From the NCBI GenBank assembly GCA_947490845.1, contig CANLHI010000001.1, positions 1 to 64,000 on the forward strand: 64,000 bases of DNA, read 5' to 3'. Within the stretch, counting starts at the first letter, position 1. The number at the start of each line of letters is the position of its first letter. Below the pieces are notes generated by a model. That model was not told the DNA's origin. It did not search any database and saw only the letters and a program-made list of their open reading frames with translations. Source of the stretch: Actinomycetota bacterium (GTDB taxonomy: Bacteria > Actinomycetota > Actinomycetes > Nanopelagicales > Nanopelagicaceae). Both the position numbers and the translations under genes were made by a program. Of this stretch, positions 17,962 through 24,006 are shown piece after piece.

Positions 17962-18034
17962 GCGTGCGTAGCTCAACGGATAGAGCATCTGACTACGGAT
18001 CAGAAGGTTAGGGGTTCGAATCCCTTCGCGCGCA
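17962..18034 (+). tRNA. tRNA-Arg(ACG)
   Basis: 73 nt, full cloverleaf. Acceptor GCGTGCG pairs with CGCGCGC (one T-G); D-arm GCTC/GAGC; anticodon loop CTACGGA gives ACG; T-arm AGGGG/CCCTT around TTCGAAT; discriminator A, no encoded CCA. The 3' part from the anticodon loop onward is repeated exactly 5 kb downstream, making this gene the integration site of an island. No terminator hairpin follows the gene here. Confidence 0.96.
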
Positions 18035-18035
18035 C
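17993..18035 (+). repeat. Island direct repeat, left (inside tRNA-Arg)
   Basis: 43 bp from the anticodon loop (CTACGGATCAG...) to one base past the discriminator. Identical to 22999-23041. This is the classic core position for tyrosine recombinases. Confidence 0.9.
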
Positions 18036-18069
18036 ATAGTGCGTAAGCGGGATTTGCATCCCTAAAATG

Positions 18070-18471
18070 CTAAACGGCATAACTGACTGATGCTTTATCA
18101 GCAGCAGCTTTGGCTATTGCATCGGCTGCGGCTTTATCAGCAGCAGCTTTGGCTATTGCATCGGCTGCGGCTTTATCAGCAGCAGCTTTGGCTGCGACAG
18201 CAGCATTTGTATCGTCAATAATCTTTTGTGCTGCGACTTTTGCTAAGCGATTCTTTTCTTTCAAATAAAGTGACTTTTCGACTGAAGTTGCTTTACGCCA
18301 AGTTTTCTTCCCTTTGATGGTTGCGCAAACTAATAAAGTCGATTTCAACTCGTGGAATTGATTAATCTTCGTACAGGTTCCACCGATCTTGGGTGTTGCC
18401 GAAAAAGCATTCGGTGCAGTTAAAAAACTAATGCAAGTAAACAACAATAAGAAGGCAGTTGTCTTTCTCAT
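18070..18471 (-). CDS. Small secreted protein with alanine/lysine 13-residue repeats
   Basis: About 133 aa. Signal peptide MRKTTAFLLLFTCISFLTAP, mature end near AFSA. A short domain with two cysteines (GGTCTKINQFHE; LLVCATIKGKKTW) precedes a charged helical region ending in two copies of AAADKAAADAIAK and a partial third. The CxK...W pattern resembles small surface domains repeated in actinobacterial secreted proteins; no function can be assigned. ATG at 18471 with AGGTGGAG upstream; its A is also the last base of the upstream HNH gene's stop (TGATG), so translation is coupled. Confidence 0.72.
   Translation of the reverse strand: MRKTTAFLLLFTCISFLTAPNAFSATPKIGGTCTKINQFHELKSTLLVCATIKGKKTWRKATSVEKSLYLKEKNRLAKVAAQKIIDDTNAAVAAKAAADKAAADAIAKAAADKAAADAIAKAAADKASVSYAV
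18092..18193. repeat. 39-bp tandem repeat (2.6 copies) in coding sequence
   Basis: Two exact 39-bp units (18092-18130, 18131-18169) and 24 bp of a third (18170-18193), each starting GCTTTATCAGCAGCAG. It encodes AAADKAAADAIAK. Exact identity at DNA level points to recent slippage or duplication. Confidence 0.93.
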
Positions 18472-19670
18472 CACTGTCTCCACCTATTTCTCGTATCTGT
18501 GGCTGAGGTTTTGCAAGTATATGCCGTGCCGCGTGCTGACTTACCTGTCGCGCCAGCAGGCGCACAGAAAGCGCCCGGTGAAACTATTGATTCAGGTGAA
18601 GGCGATGGAGTGGGTGAAGCAGAGACAGTTGGGGTTGGCGGAGTTCCTACTATGACTGTAATGATTTCTGATTTAGTGTTGTTAATTAACCCGGCGCCTG
18701 AACGAGTGGATAGCTCTGTTGCTTCGGTATAAAACTTAAAGGAACTGTTATTCCTTACTTTACAAAATATGACAAATCTATTGGAGTGAATCGGATGCCC
18801 ATTGATAAATTTGAGAGTCCCATTCTTTGAATCCCAAAAACACTCTAAAACAGAAATGCCACCTTCCGATTCATCTAGATAAGCATTCAACTGAGAATTT
18901 ACACCTGGAACATAATCGTAAGGAGTGGCAGTTATCTGGACCCAGGTAAATTCCTCGGAGGTGCTACTTTCGAGAATGGCTACCGGTGTTTTCGGAGTTG
19001 GAATTGGAGCTGGCCAACCAGGCGCGACCACTCCCGTAGATTGATACGAATATCCAGGGAGCGCTTGCACTGGAATGTCGCCAAACTTGCAGAACTCAAA
19101 CGCGCGAAGTAATGCCTCTGCCTCCTTCTTATCGTAAGTCAGTGAGTATCTAACCTTTATCGCAATCCAATCCTGCACATATTCACAAGACTTGAACTCA
19201 GGACCCCACATAGCAATATCTTTATCGGACTTAGAGCGGTTGGATGTTCGAGTCACGGCAATTAAGGCTCGTTTATCGGTCAAATCATTTGCAAAATCTT
19301 GGCGCTGCTTTGGTGTCCAAGCCCAAGCACCGGATCTCCAGGCTTCGGCTAGCGGAACTAAATGATCCACATCTAACAGTGATGCATTTGTTACAGATTT
19401 TCCATCGTATGCACTAAGCCATTTACCGCCAGTGATCTTGCAATTCTTATCAACTTTTGGCTTAACAACGGCTTCGCTGATTAATACTTCTGCCCTAGTA
19501 TCGCATTTATCCTTATCTTCATCTATCCAATGCTTGAAGAAAGAGCGGTCATAGCCAGATTCTTTGTCTTGGGCTATTTGGGGTGCAGCTGTAAGGGCTT
19601 GACTTGGAATAGCCGGCAGCCCAACCAGGCAAACAAGAAATGCTGCCGCTACTACTCTAAACTTTTTCAT
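18471..19670 (-). CDS. Secreted HNH-family (DUF1524-like) nuclease
   Basis: 399 aa. Signal peptide MKKFRVVAAAFLVCLVGLPA, cut near SQA. The nuclease domain (about residues 40-200) has the secreted actinobacterial HNH pattern: LLDVDHLVPLAEAWRSGAWA near 98 (catalytic DH, then W residues), FANDLTDKRALIAVT and NRSKSDKDIAMW near 140-155. A linker with an Ig-like or Fn3-like stretch leads to a C-terminal GAFCAPAGATGKSARGTAYT module with two cysteines, common on actinobacterial surface proteins. Role could be DNA scavenging for nutrients or attack on foreign DNA. Overlaps both neighbours (4 nt and 1 nt). Confidence 0.82.
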   Translation of the reverse strand: MKKFRVVAAAFLVCLVGLPAIPSQALTAAPQIAQDKESGYDRSFFKHWIDEDKDKCDTRAEVLISEAVVKPKVDKNCKITGGKWLSAYDGKSVTNASLLDVDHLVPLAEAWRSGAWAWTPKQRQDFANDLTDKRALIAVTRTSNRSKSDKDIAMWGPEFKSCEYVQDWIAIKVRYSLTYDKKEAEALLRAFEFCKFGDIPVQALPGYSYQSTGVVAPGWPAPIPTPKTPVAILESSTSEEFTWVQITATPYDYVPGVNSQLNAYLDESEGGISVLECFWDSKNGTLKFINGHPIHSNRFVIFCKVRNNSSFKFYTEATELSTRSGAGLINNTKSEIITVIVGTPPTPTVSASPTPSPSPESIVSPGAFCAPAGATGKSARGTAYTCKTSATDTRNRWRQ

Positions 19671-20638
19671 TTCTTCACTTTATATCCAGCTGGACACTTG
19701 GGGGTAACGTCAGTGACCTTCTTAGTTACTTTACCTTTGGTGCAGGTGATAGTTCTAGCAATTTTCCCATAGACTGATTTCATCATTACTAATTTTGTTT
19801 CTATTCCGGCAAGATTCAATTCAACGGTGGGTATATTCGCCTGATCTATTCTTTCAAAAAGAGAAATTTTCTTTTTGTATAGTTCTATTTCTGACTTCTT
19901 TGATGGATAATTCTTAATCAAGCGGTCTATTTCTAGGCTGAGCTCTGAATACTTTGATTTCGCCGCATTTATTCTGGCTTCAGATGCTGCATTATCTATG
20001 GCCGCTTTATCTGCAGCTGCTTTGGTTTTTGCATCGGTCTCTAATTTAATTTTTGCTTCGGCCTCTAATTGTTCTCTAGAGGGATCCTTAGTGACTTGTA
20101 AGGCTTTCGAATACTGGCAAGGAAGATCAACAAAACTTTTACTGGCATCGGAGGGACCATTGCCACCTCTGTTTGAGCACAGTTCTCTATCCATACTTAA
20201 TTGCATACCGTTATTAGCGGAATCGTAGATAACCAATCTGTTAGCAGACCACTGACCAACGAGAGAGGGGACTTTTATTCTCATTTTCCAAGTGTCTTCA
20301 ATATAGCCAGTTCCAATGACTCTAGAAACCAAAGTCTTATCTGGATTAGCAAAATAGTAATATCCCTCTTGCCGCTGAGGAGTCCCTGCACCGGTTGGAG
20401 CTAACAGTTCTAGGATGATAAATCCTTGAGTCTGATTCTTATCGTCTCGTACAACAATCGTAAGTCCAAGCATTGAACCTGCTTGGGCATTTGCATAGTC
20501 GAAGTTGAAAGAAACCAGAACTGGTGCCAAATTATCTGATTTATCTAATGGCACTTCCGGTATTGCAGACCACGCAAATGGTTGAAAGTGCGTTAGAAGT
20601 AAGGCTGTCAATATAAATCCCGTGTACAAACGCTTCAT
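19667..20638 (-). CDS. Secreted protein of unknown function with Lys/Cys C-terminal tail
   Basis: About 323 aa. Signal peptide MKRLYTGFILTALLLTHF, cut near AWSA. The N-terminal half is beta-rich (VSFNFDYANAQAG; two conserved Cys in RELCSNRGG and LPCQYSK). The middle is a charged coiled-coil-like segment (residues about 205-275, rich in A, K, E). The end carries the tail TITCTKGKVTKKVT...CPAGYKVKK, shared with the 296-aa protein of the island. The ATG at 20638 sits 6 nt after TACCCT: leaderless. First gene of a three-gene overlapping operon with the HNH nuclease. Confidence 0.72.
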   Translation of the reverse strand: MKRLYTGFILTALLLTHFQPFAWSAIPEVPLDKSDNLAPVLVSFNFDYANAQAGSMLGLTIVVRDDKNQTQGFIILELLAPTGAGTPQRQEGYYYFANPDKTLVSRVIGTGYIEDTWKMRIKVPSLVGQWSANRLVIYDSANNGMQLSMDRELCSNRGGNGPSDASKSFVDLPCQYSKALQVTKDPSREQLEAEAKIKLETDAKTKAAADKAAIDNAASEARINAAKSKYSELSLEIDRLIKNYPSKKSEIELYKKKISLFERIDQANIPTVELNLAGIETKLVMMKSVYGKIARTITCTKGKVTKKVTDVTPKCPAGYKVKK

Positions 20639-20644
20639 CACGTT

Positions 20645-20673
20645 AGGGTAGTGTCTTTAGGAGATATTTCTAA
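20645..20673 (-). promoter_or_regulatory. Promoter formed by island repeat copy A
   Basis: On the minus strand: TTAGAA, 17-nt spacer, TACCCT, then 6 nt to the ATG. The -35 and most of the spacer lie inside the conserved repeat. Copy C has the same geometry before the other tail-protein gene. Confidence 0.5.
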
Positions 20674-20742
20674 GTAGGTAGTACAGATACCTGCACGCTC
20701 AAAATCAACAACCGGGGGTCTGCTTTAGCCCAATGGCAGAGG
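20655..20742. repeat. Island intergenic repeat, copy A
   Basis: Shares its first 30 bp (CTTTAGGAGATATTTCTAAG through GTAGTAC) exactly with copy C, and 36 bp (AACAACCGGGGGTCTGCTTT through GGCAGAGG) exactly with copy B. The right end reads like a tRNA 5' half (D-arm GCCCAATGGCAGAGG) with no 3' half. Confidence 0.85.
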
Positions 20743-20756
20743 TAGCAGGAGTTAGA

Positions 20757-20840
20757 CTATTTCTTCTTATAGCCGGCAGAACATTTAAGTCTTACGGCAG
20801 CGAAGGGTACTTTAACGATAAGGTAAAGCTCGTGTTGAAG
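20757..20840 (-). pseudogene. Remnant C-terminal tail of a third tail-bearing secreted protein
   Basis: Reading the minus strand, the frame ends ...VKVPFAAVRLKCSAGYKKK-stop (TAG at 20757-20759). The last 13 residues keep A-V-x-x-K-C-x-A-G-Y-K-K-K, the same as the tail of the 296-aa island protein. Nothing upstream in this frame is recognisable; the plus-strand gene at 20849 now occupies that space. Repeat copy A follows its stop exactly as copy B follows the stop of the intact gene. Confidence 0.55.
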
Positions 20841-20848
20841 GCTTTCTT

Positions 20849-21775
20849 GTGAAAAAACTTTCTTTGGCGGGGCTTGTCATCGCCCTGGTTATGAGCATCA
20901 ATTCAGGATCCTTAGCTGGAGCATCGCCAGTACTTTCGACACAATTCAATCAAACAATTTTTACAACTGAGCGCAATCAGCCGATTACCTTCTCAGTTTA
21001 TTCCTCTATCGGCACCGCCGGAGATCTCTATATAAACCAATCACCGAATGCTTCTGAAACTTCCTACTACAAAGTTGAGGTAACTTCAAAAACCAATTCT
21101 CAATATGACTTGATGATAACTCCTCTTAGGCCATTGACTAATGACACCTACGAGTTGAAAATATCGACCGATTCCAATGGATCGAATGCAATAACTTTGA
21201 GCTATTTTATCAATTTGGATTTAGATGCCGAAGACCTCTACACGGTGAATGGTTTTTCTTTAGATTGTGGGATCGATAATATTTGCCGCGTTCAACCAGA
21301 CATAACGGGTGACTACCCTGACGAGTGGGCAGGGCAGGCAAAAATTGAGTTTCGAACCCGTGCAAAAGGAACAAACAAGTGGACCAACTATTCGCCAAAA
21401 TTCGACACATTCTGGGATGAGCCGTCCGAACTGAATTTGAATTTCATTTCTACACCTACCGACGTCGCAGCAAAAGTTACCTATAGAAACCAAGTGTTTA
21501 ATCTTTCAACAACAATTAAGCCAAAGCCGGGAATATCTCTTTCTGCCCCAGGATCTGCGATTGTTGGATTCAATTTCACGGTTCTGATTTCTGGACCAAA
21601 AAAATACTCAGGAAGCTGTTCTGTCAACGGCTCTAAAGTTGCGATTAAAAATGGTATCGGGAGATTAACTTTGTACGGCAAGACCCCAGGAAACTTACGT
21701 CTTTGGATGGTATGTAATGCAAATTCGAACTGGGCCGCTACGAGCCAAGGACGATATGTATATATACGGAATTAG
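20849..21775 (+). CDS. Secreted beta-rich protein of unknown function
   Basis: 308 aa, GTG start with GAAGG 7 nt upstream. Signal peptide MKKLSLAGLVIALVMSINSG, cut near AGA. The mature part looks all-beta, with Ig/Fn3-like repeats (PITFSVYSSIGTAGDLYI; AKIEFRTRAKGTNKW; PGSAIVGFNFTVLISGPK) and three short cysteine features (LDCGIDNICR; GSCSVNG; MVCNANSNW). It lacks the Lys/Cys tail of its neighbours and runs against them. No family recognised. It lies between repeat copies A and B where a tail-protein gene seems to have stood. Confidence 0.65.
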   Translation: MKKLSLAGLVIALVMSINSGSLAGASPVLSTQFNQTIFTTERNQPITFSVYSSIGTAGDLYINQSPNASETSYYKVEVTSKTNSQYDLMITPLRPLTNDTYELKISTDSNGSNAITLSYFINLDLDAEDLYTVNGFSLDCGIDNICRVQPDITGDYPDEWAGQAKIEFRTRAKGTNKWTNYSPKFDTFWDEPSELNLNFISTPTDVAAKVTYRNQVFNLSTTIKPKPGISLSAPGSAIVGFNFTVLISGPKKYSGSCSVNGSKVAIKNGIGRLTLYGKTPGNLRLWMVCNANSNWAATSQGRYVYIRN

Positions 21776-21785
21776 AAGTCAAATT

Positions 21786-21870
21786 AGTAGAAATTTTTTG
21801 GTAGGTAGTACATAGGTAACCAGCCAGAAAATTAACAACCGGGGGTCTGCTTTAGCCCAATGGCAGAGGC
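21786..21870. repeat. Island intergenic repeat, copy B
   Basis: Begins with a diverged version of the left part (GTAGAAATTTTTTGGTAG), then GTAGGTAGTACATA, and the exact right part AACAACCGGGGGTCTGCTTT through GGCAGAGG. It starts 10 bp after the stop of the 308-aa gene and ends 13 bp short of the stop of the 296-aa gene. Its promoter portion has decayed relative to A and C. Confidence 0.82.
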
Positions 21871-21883
21871 ATTGGAATGAGTT

Positions 21884-22774
21884 CTACTTCTTCTTATACC
21901 CAGCAGGACACTTAGGGCTAACGGCGGTTACTTTCTTGGTGAGTTTACCTTTGGTGCAAGTAATAGTTATCTTTTCCTCGAAAGCAGGAAGTGTAATTTC
22001 TTCAATAATATTATAGTTGAAGCCAGTCAAATAGTTATTATTTGCTGTAATGCTATTGAAAATGGGTGTTTGAAAATAAACATAGATGTTGCAAGATTTA
22101 CCTTTTGACTTCCATTTAAAGTCTACAAAATCCAAGCAGCCAATTGTTTTAGGGACAATAAACAGAACAGAGTTATCATTAGGATAATTTTCTGCAATGG
22201 TTCCAGTTTTTTGGTAATTACTTAATTCTGACTTCAGTTCATCCTTAAGACTTTGAGTAAGCACAGCAGCGTCCTTAAAATTTGTACCCTTTGGAATGGC
22301 ATCTTCCATTTTGAAGTTATCTTTATTGACTTTGATATCGTATGTCTTTAGGAGATCTGTGTAAAACACTCCAGGATTTTTACAATCTTTTGTTTCTACT
22401 GTGTAAACCCCTCTTGTGTAACCAGGGTGAAGAAGGAAGAAAGCACGCCCAAAGTAGGAACTTGCATCGTTTGGTAACTTCATTGGCCATTTCACTGGGA
22501 TCCAGTTGGTCTTGTCTTTTGAAAATTCAGACTTATATCCAACGGCAATATTATTTCCTAATTCTTTCTTGTTTCTTTCTAACGTTCCAGTAGTTTCTGT
22601 AAAGAAGTCGGGAAAGTCGCTAATGCCCATTGCGCCACGCTTATTCAACCAATCCTGATTAGCTTCAAACTTCAGCGCCCAGGTGTCAGGACAACCTTCT
22701 GTAGCGGCATTTGCGGGAACTTGAATAAGGGTTGATGAAAGAGTAAGCAAAATTGCGAAAACGATTCGTTTCAT
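21884..22774 (-). CDS. Secreted protein of unknown function with Lys/Cys C-terminal tail
   Basis: 296 aa. Signal peptide MKRIVFAILLTLSSTLIQVP, cut near ANA. The mature region is rich in K, N and aromatic residues with cysteines in EGCPDTWALKFEANQD, ETKDCKNPG, TIGCLDFVDF and KSCNIYVYF. The tail ITITCTKGKLTKKVTAVSPK plus CPAGYKKK is the same module as in the 323-aa island protein. Codon and base use look more AT-rich than the flanking core genes. The ATG is 6 nt after a -10-like TAGGCT: leaderless. No domain family recognised. Confidence 0.7.
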   Translation of the reverse strand: MKRIVFAILLTLSSTLIQVPANAATEGCPDTWALKFEANQDWLNKRGAMGISDFPDFFTETTGTLERNKKELGNNIAVGYKSEFSKDKTNWIPVKWPMKLPNDASSYFGRAFFLLHPGYTRGVYTVETKDCKNPGVFYTDLLKTYDIKVNKDNFKMEDAIPKGTNFKDAAVLTQSLKDELKSELSNYQKTGTIAENYPNDNSVLFIVPKTIGCLDFVDFKWKSKGKSCNIYVYFQTPIFNSITANNNYLTGFNYNIIEEITLPAFEEKITITCTKGKLTKKVTAVSPKCPAGYKKK

Positions 22775-22780
22775 ATTCCA

Positions 22781-22809
22781 AGCCTACGCACTTTAGGAGA
22801 TATTTCTAA
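22781..22809 (-). promoter_or_regulatory. Promoter formed by island repeat copy C
   Basis: Minus strand: TTAGAA, 17-nt spacer, TAGGCT, then 6 nt to the ATG at 22774. Same spacing as at copy A although the sequence after the repeat boundary differs. Confidence 0.5.
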
Positions 22810-22855
22810 GTAGGTAGTACACATACCCTCGCGCTCAAAATTAACAACCGGGGGT
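22791..22855. repeat. Island intergenic repeat, copy C
   Basis: Left part identical to copy A; the right part ends after AACAACCGGGGGT and lacks the tRNA-like stretch. It lies directly upstream of the 296-aa tail-protein gene. The following 22856-23041 holds no gene, only the island's right-end structures. Confidence 0.82.
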
Positions 22856-22960
22856 GGCTTGAATCTTTGAACCACTTTGTGTCATACTTTAAAAACAAAT
22901 TAGGACCTCGGATAGAGCGTGTGACCTTTTGAGTATGCGTAAGCAGGCTCATAAAGGGTT

Positions 22961-22995
22961 GAAATGTTTGTATGCAGAATGCATCAACACATTTC
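22961..22995. repeat. Imperfect inverted repeat next to the island right end
   Basis: Arms of 16 nt (GAAATGTTTGTATGCA and TGCATCAACACATTTC, 13 of 16 paired) around GAA, ending 3 bp before the direct-repeat core. It could be a recombinase or accessory-factor site. Confidence 0.5.
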
Positions 22996-22998
22996 ATC

Positions 22999-23041
22999 CT
23001 ACGGATCAGAAGGTTAGGGGTTCGAATCCCTTCGCGCGCAC
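22999..23041 (+). repeat. Island direct repeat, right (tRNA-Arg 3' fragment)
   Basis: Exact 43-bp copy of 17993-18035. No tRNA 5' half precedes it, so it is not a gene. The terminator directly behind it is probably the original tRNA-Arg terminator. Confidence 0.9.
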
Positions 23042-23047
23042 GAGATG

Positions 23048-23085
23048 AGCCTTTCGGTGCCTTTCACACCGGAAGGCTTTTCTTT
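23048..23085. terminator. Hairpin terminator, probably the original end of the tRNA-Arg transcript
   Basis: AGCCTTTCGGTG / CACCGGAAGGCT stem (one wobble) followed by TTTTCTTTT on the plus strand. The stop codon of the minus-strand phosphotransferase gene lies inside the hairpin, so it may serve both directions. Confidence 0.75.
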
Positions 23086-23984
23086 TGGGTTACCTGAGCG
23101 AGTGCTTGCTCAAATTTACTACTCGCAAAACTCTCTTGAACATCATCAAACTTTTCCATCCCCCATTGCCAAAAATCGAAATCTATATCAGAAACCGAAC
23201 TTTGAATCGAAGCCCACAAGGTCCAGCCATACTTTGCAAGCAGAGCGAATAACCAAGCCCGAGCCAACTTTTCTGGACGCGAACTCCCATAGTAGGCAGT
23301 CACCAATTCCTCGAGCGCCGGCAAAGGCAATTTTGCTTCACTCCAGATATTTCCGAGTTCGAAGCAAGCATCATTATTGCCAGAGTATTCGTAATCAATC
23401 AACCAAATCTTCTTACCGTCATCAATGAAATTAGCAGGAAGTAGATCGTTATTACATGGAACTCTTCCCTCATCCAAGATAGCCAGAGCCGCTTTCATTC
23501 TGGAAAGGTGTGGTGCGTACTGGTGGTAACCGTTTGGAAATCTAAATCCAGACTCCGTGACGAGTTTTTGATAATTATCCTGAATTACAAACATATCGAA
23601 GTCTCGGGTAAATGGAGCAGCCTTATGCAGAAGGCTGCAAGTACTGGCAATCCTGCTTAAATTATTGGATACATCGAGATTTGAGTATGTCTTGCCTGGG
23701 AGATAGCCAATAACCAATAAACCAAACTCAGGTAGATAATCAAAAACGGGAGCACCTACCCCGATACCTGCGGCTATTTTTGAGTTTTCATATTCGGATT
23801 GGCGATCTATCGCTAGCAGTGATGATTTATTACTGGATATTCTGGCTACATAATCCCCGGACGCAGTTGATATTTTTAGGTTTCGGTTAGTAAGTCCACC
23901 AGATAATTCTGTGACCGCTGTTCTGTTCTGTAAACGTGGAACTTTATCTAACAAATCGTCAAATTCATGACTAGATAGGCCCAC
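23064..23984 (-). CDS. Choline/ethanolamine-kinase-like (LicA/APH fold) phosphotransferase
   Basis: About 306 aa, aminoglycoside-phosphotransferase fold. Seen: ELSGGLTNRNLKI (nucleotide loop), VPCNNDLLPANFIDDG (Brenner motif; the usual His-Asn-Asp here reads Asn-Asn-Asp) and WLIDYEYSGNNDACFELGN (metal Asp, choline kinase signature). Likely phosphorylates choline or a similar small alcohol. The GTG at 23984 is preferred over a TTG two codons earlier because TATCCT lies exactly 6 nt before it on this strand. Its divergent neighbour is a methylated-glycine dehydrogenase, consistent with choline or betaine metabolism. Confidence 0.78.
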   Translation of the reverse strand: MGLSSHEFDDLLDKVPRLQNRTAVTELSGGLTNRNLKISTASGDYVARISSNKSSLLAIDRQSEYENSKIAAGIGVGAPVFDYLPEFGLLVIGYLPGKTYSNLDVSNNLSRIASTCSLLHKAAPFTRDFDMFVIQDNYQKLVTESGFRFPNGYHQYAPHLSRMKAALAILDEGRVPCNNDLLPANFIDDGKKIWLIDYEYSGNNDACFELGNIWSEAKLPLPALEELVTAYYGSSRPEKLARAWLFALLAKYGWTLWASIQSSVSDIDFDFWQWGMEKFDDVQESFASSKFEQALAQVTQKKSLPV

Positions 23985-24006
23985 ACGCAAAGGATACAGT
24001 TGCCCT

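Larger units (their letters stand above)
17993..23041. mobile_element. Genomic island integrated in tRNA-Arg(ACG), without integrase
   Basis: Bounded by 43-bp perfect direct repeats made of the 3' part of tRNA-Arg. Contents: on the minus strand a repeat-rich small secreted protein, a secreted HNH nuclease, and two tail-bearing secreted proteins plus a fragment of a third; on the plus strand one secreted protein of unknown function; and three copies of an intergenic repeat. No recombinase is encoded, so it is either decayed, mobilised in trans, or part of a larger family moved by a helper. The tRNA gene stays functional because the repeat restores its 3' end. Confidence 0.82.

Noticed and set aside
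20709..20790. A tRNA gene beginning at GGGGGTCTGCTTTAGCCC in repeat copies A and B
   Set aside because: The D-arm-like part is convincing, but no anticodon stem, T-arm (GTTCGAAT) or matching acceptor 3' strand follows in either copy.
22910..23040. A second tRNA-Arg interrupted by an intron
   Set aside because: Only 14 of 16 bases of a D-arm/anticodon-stem stretch match, the acceptor 5' strand is missing, and the insertion shows no intron features.
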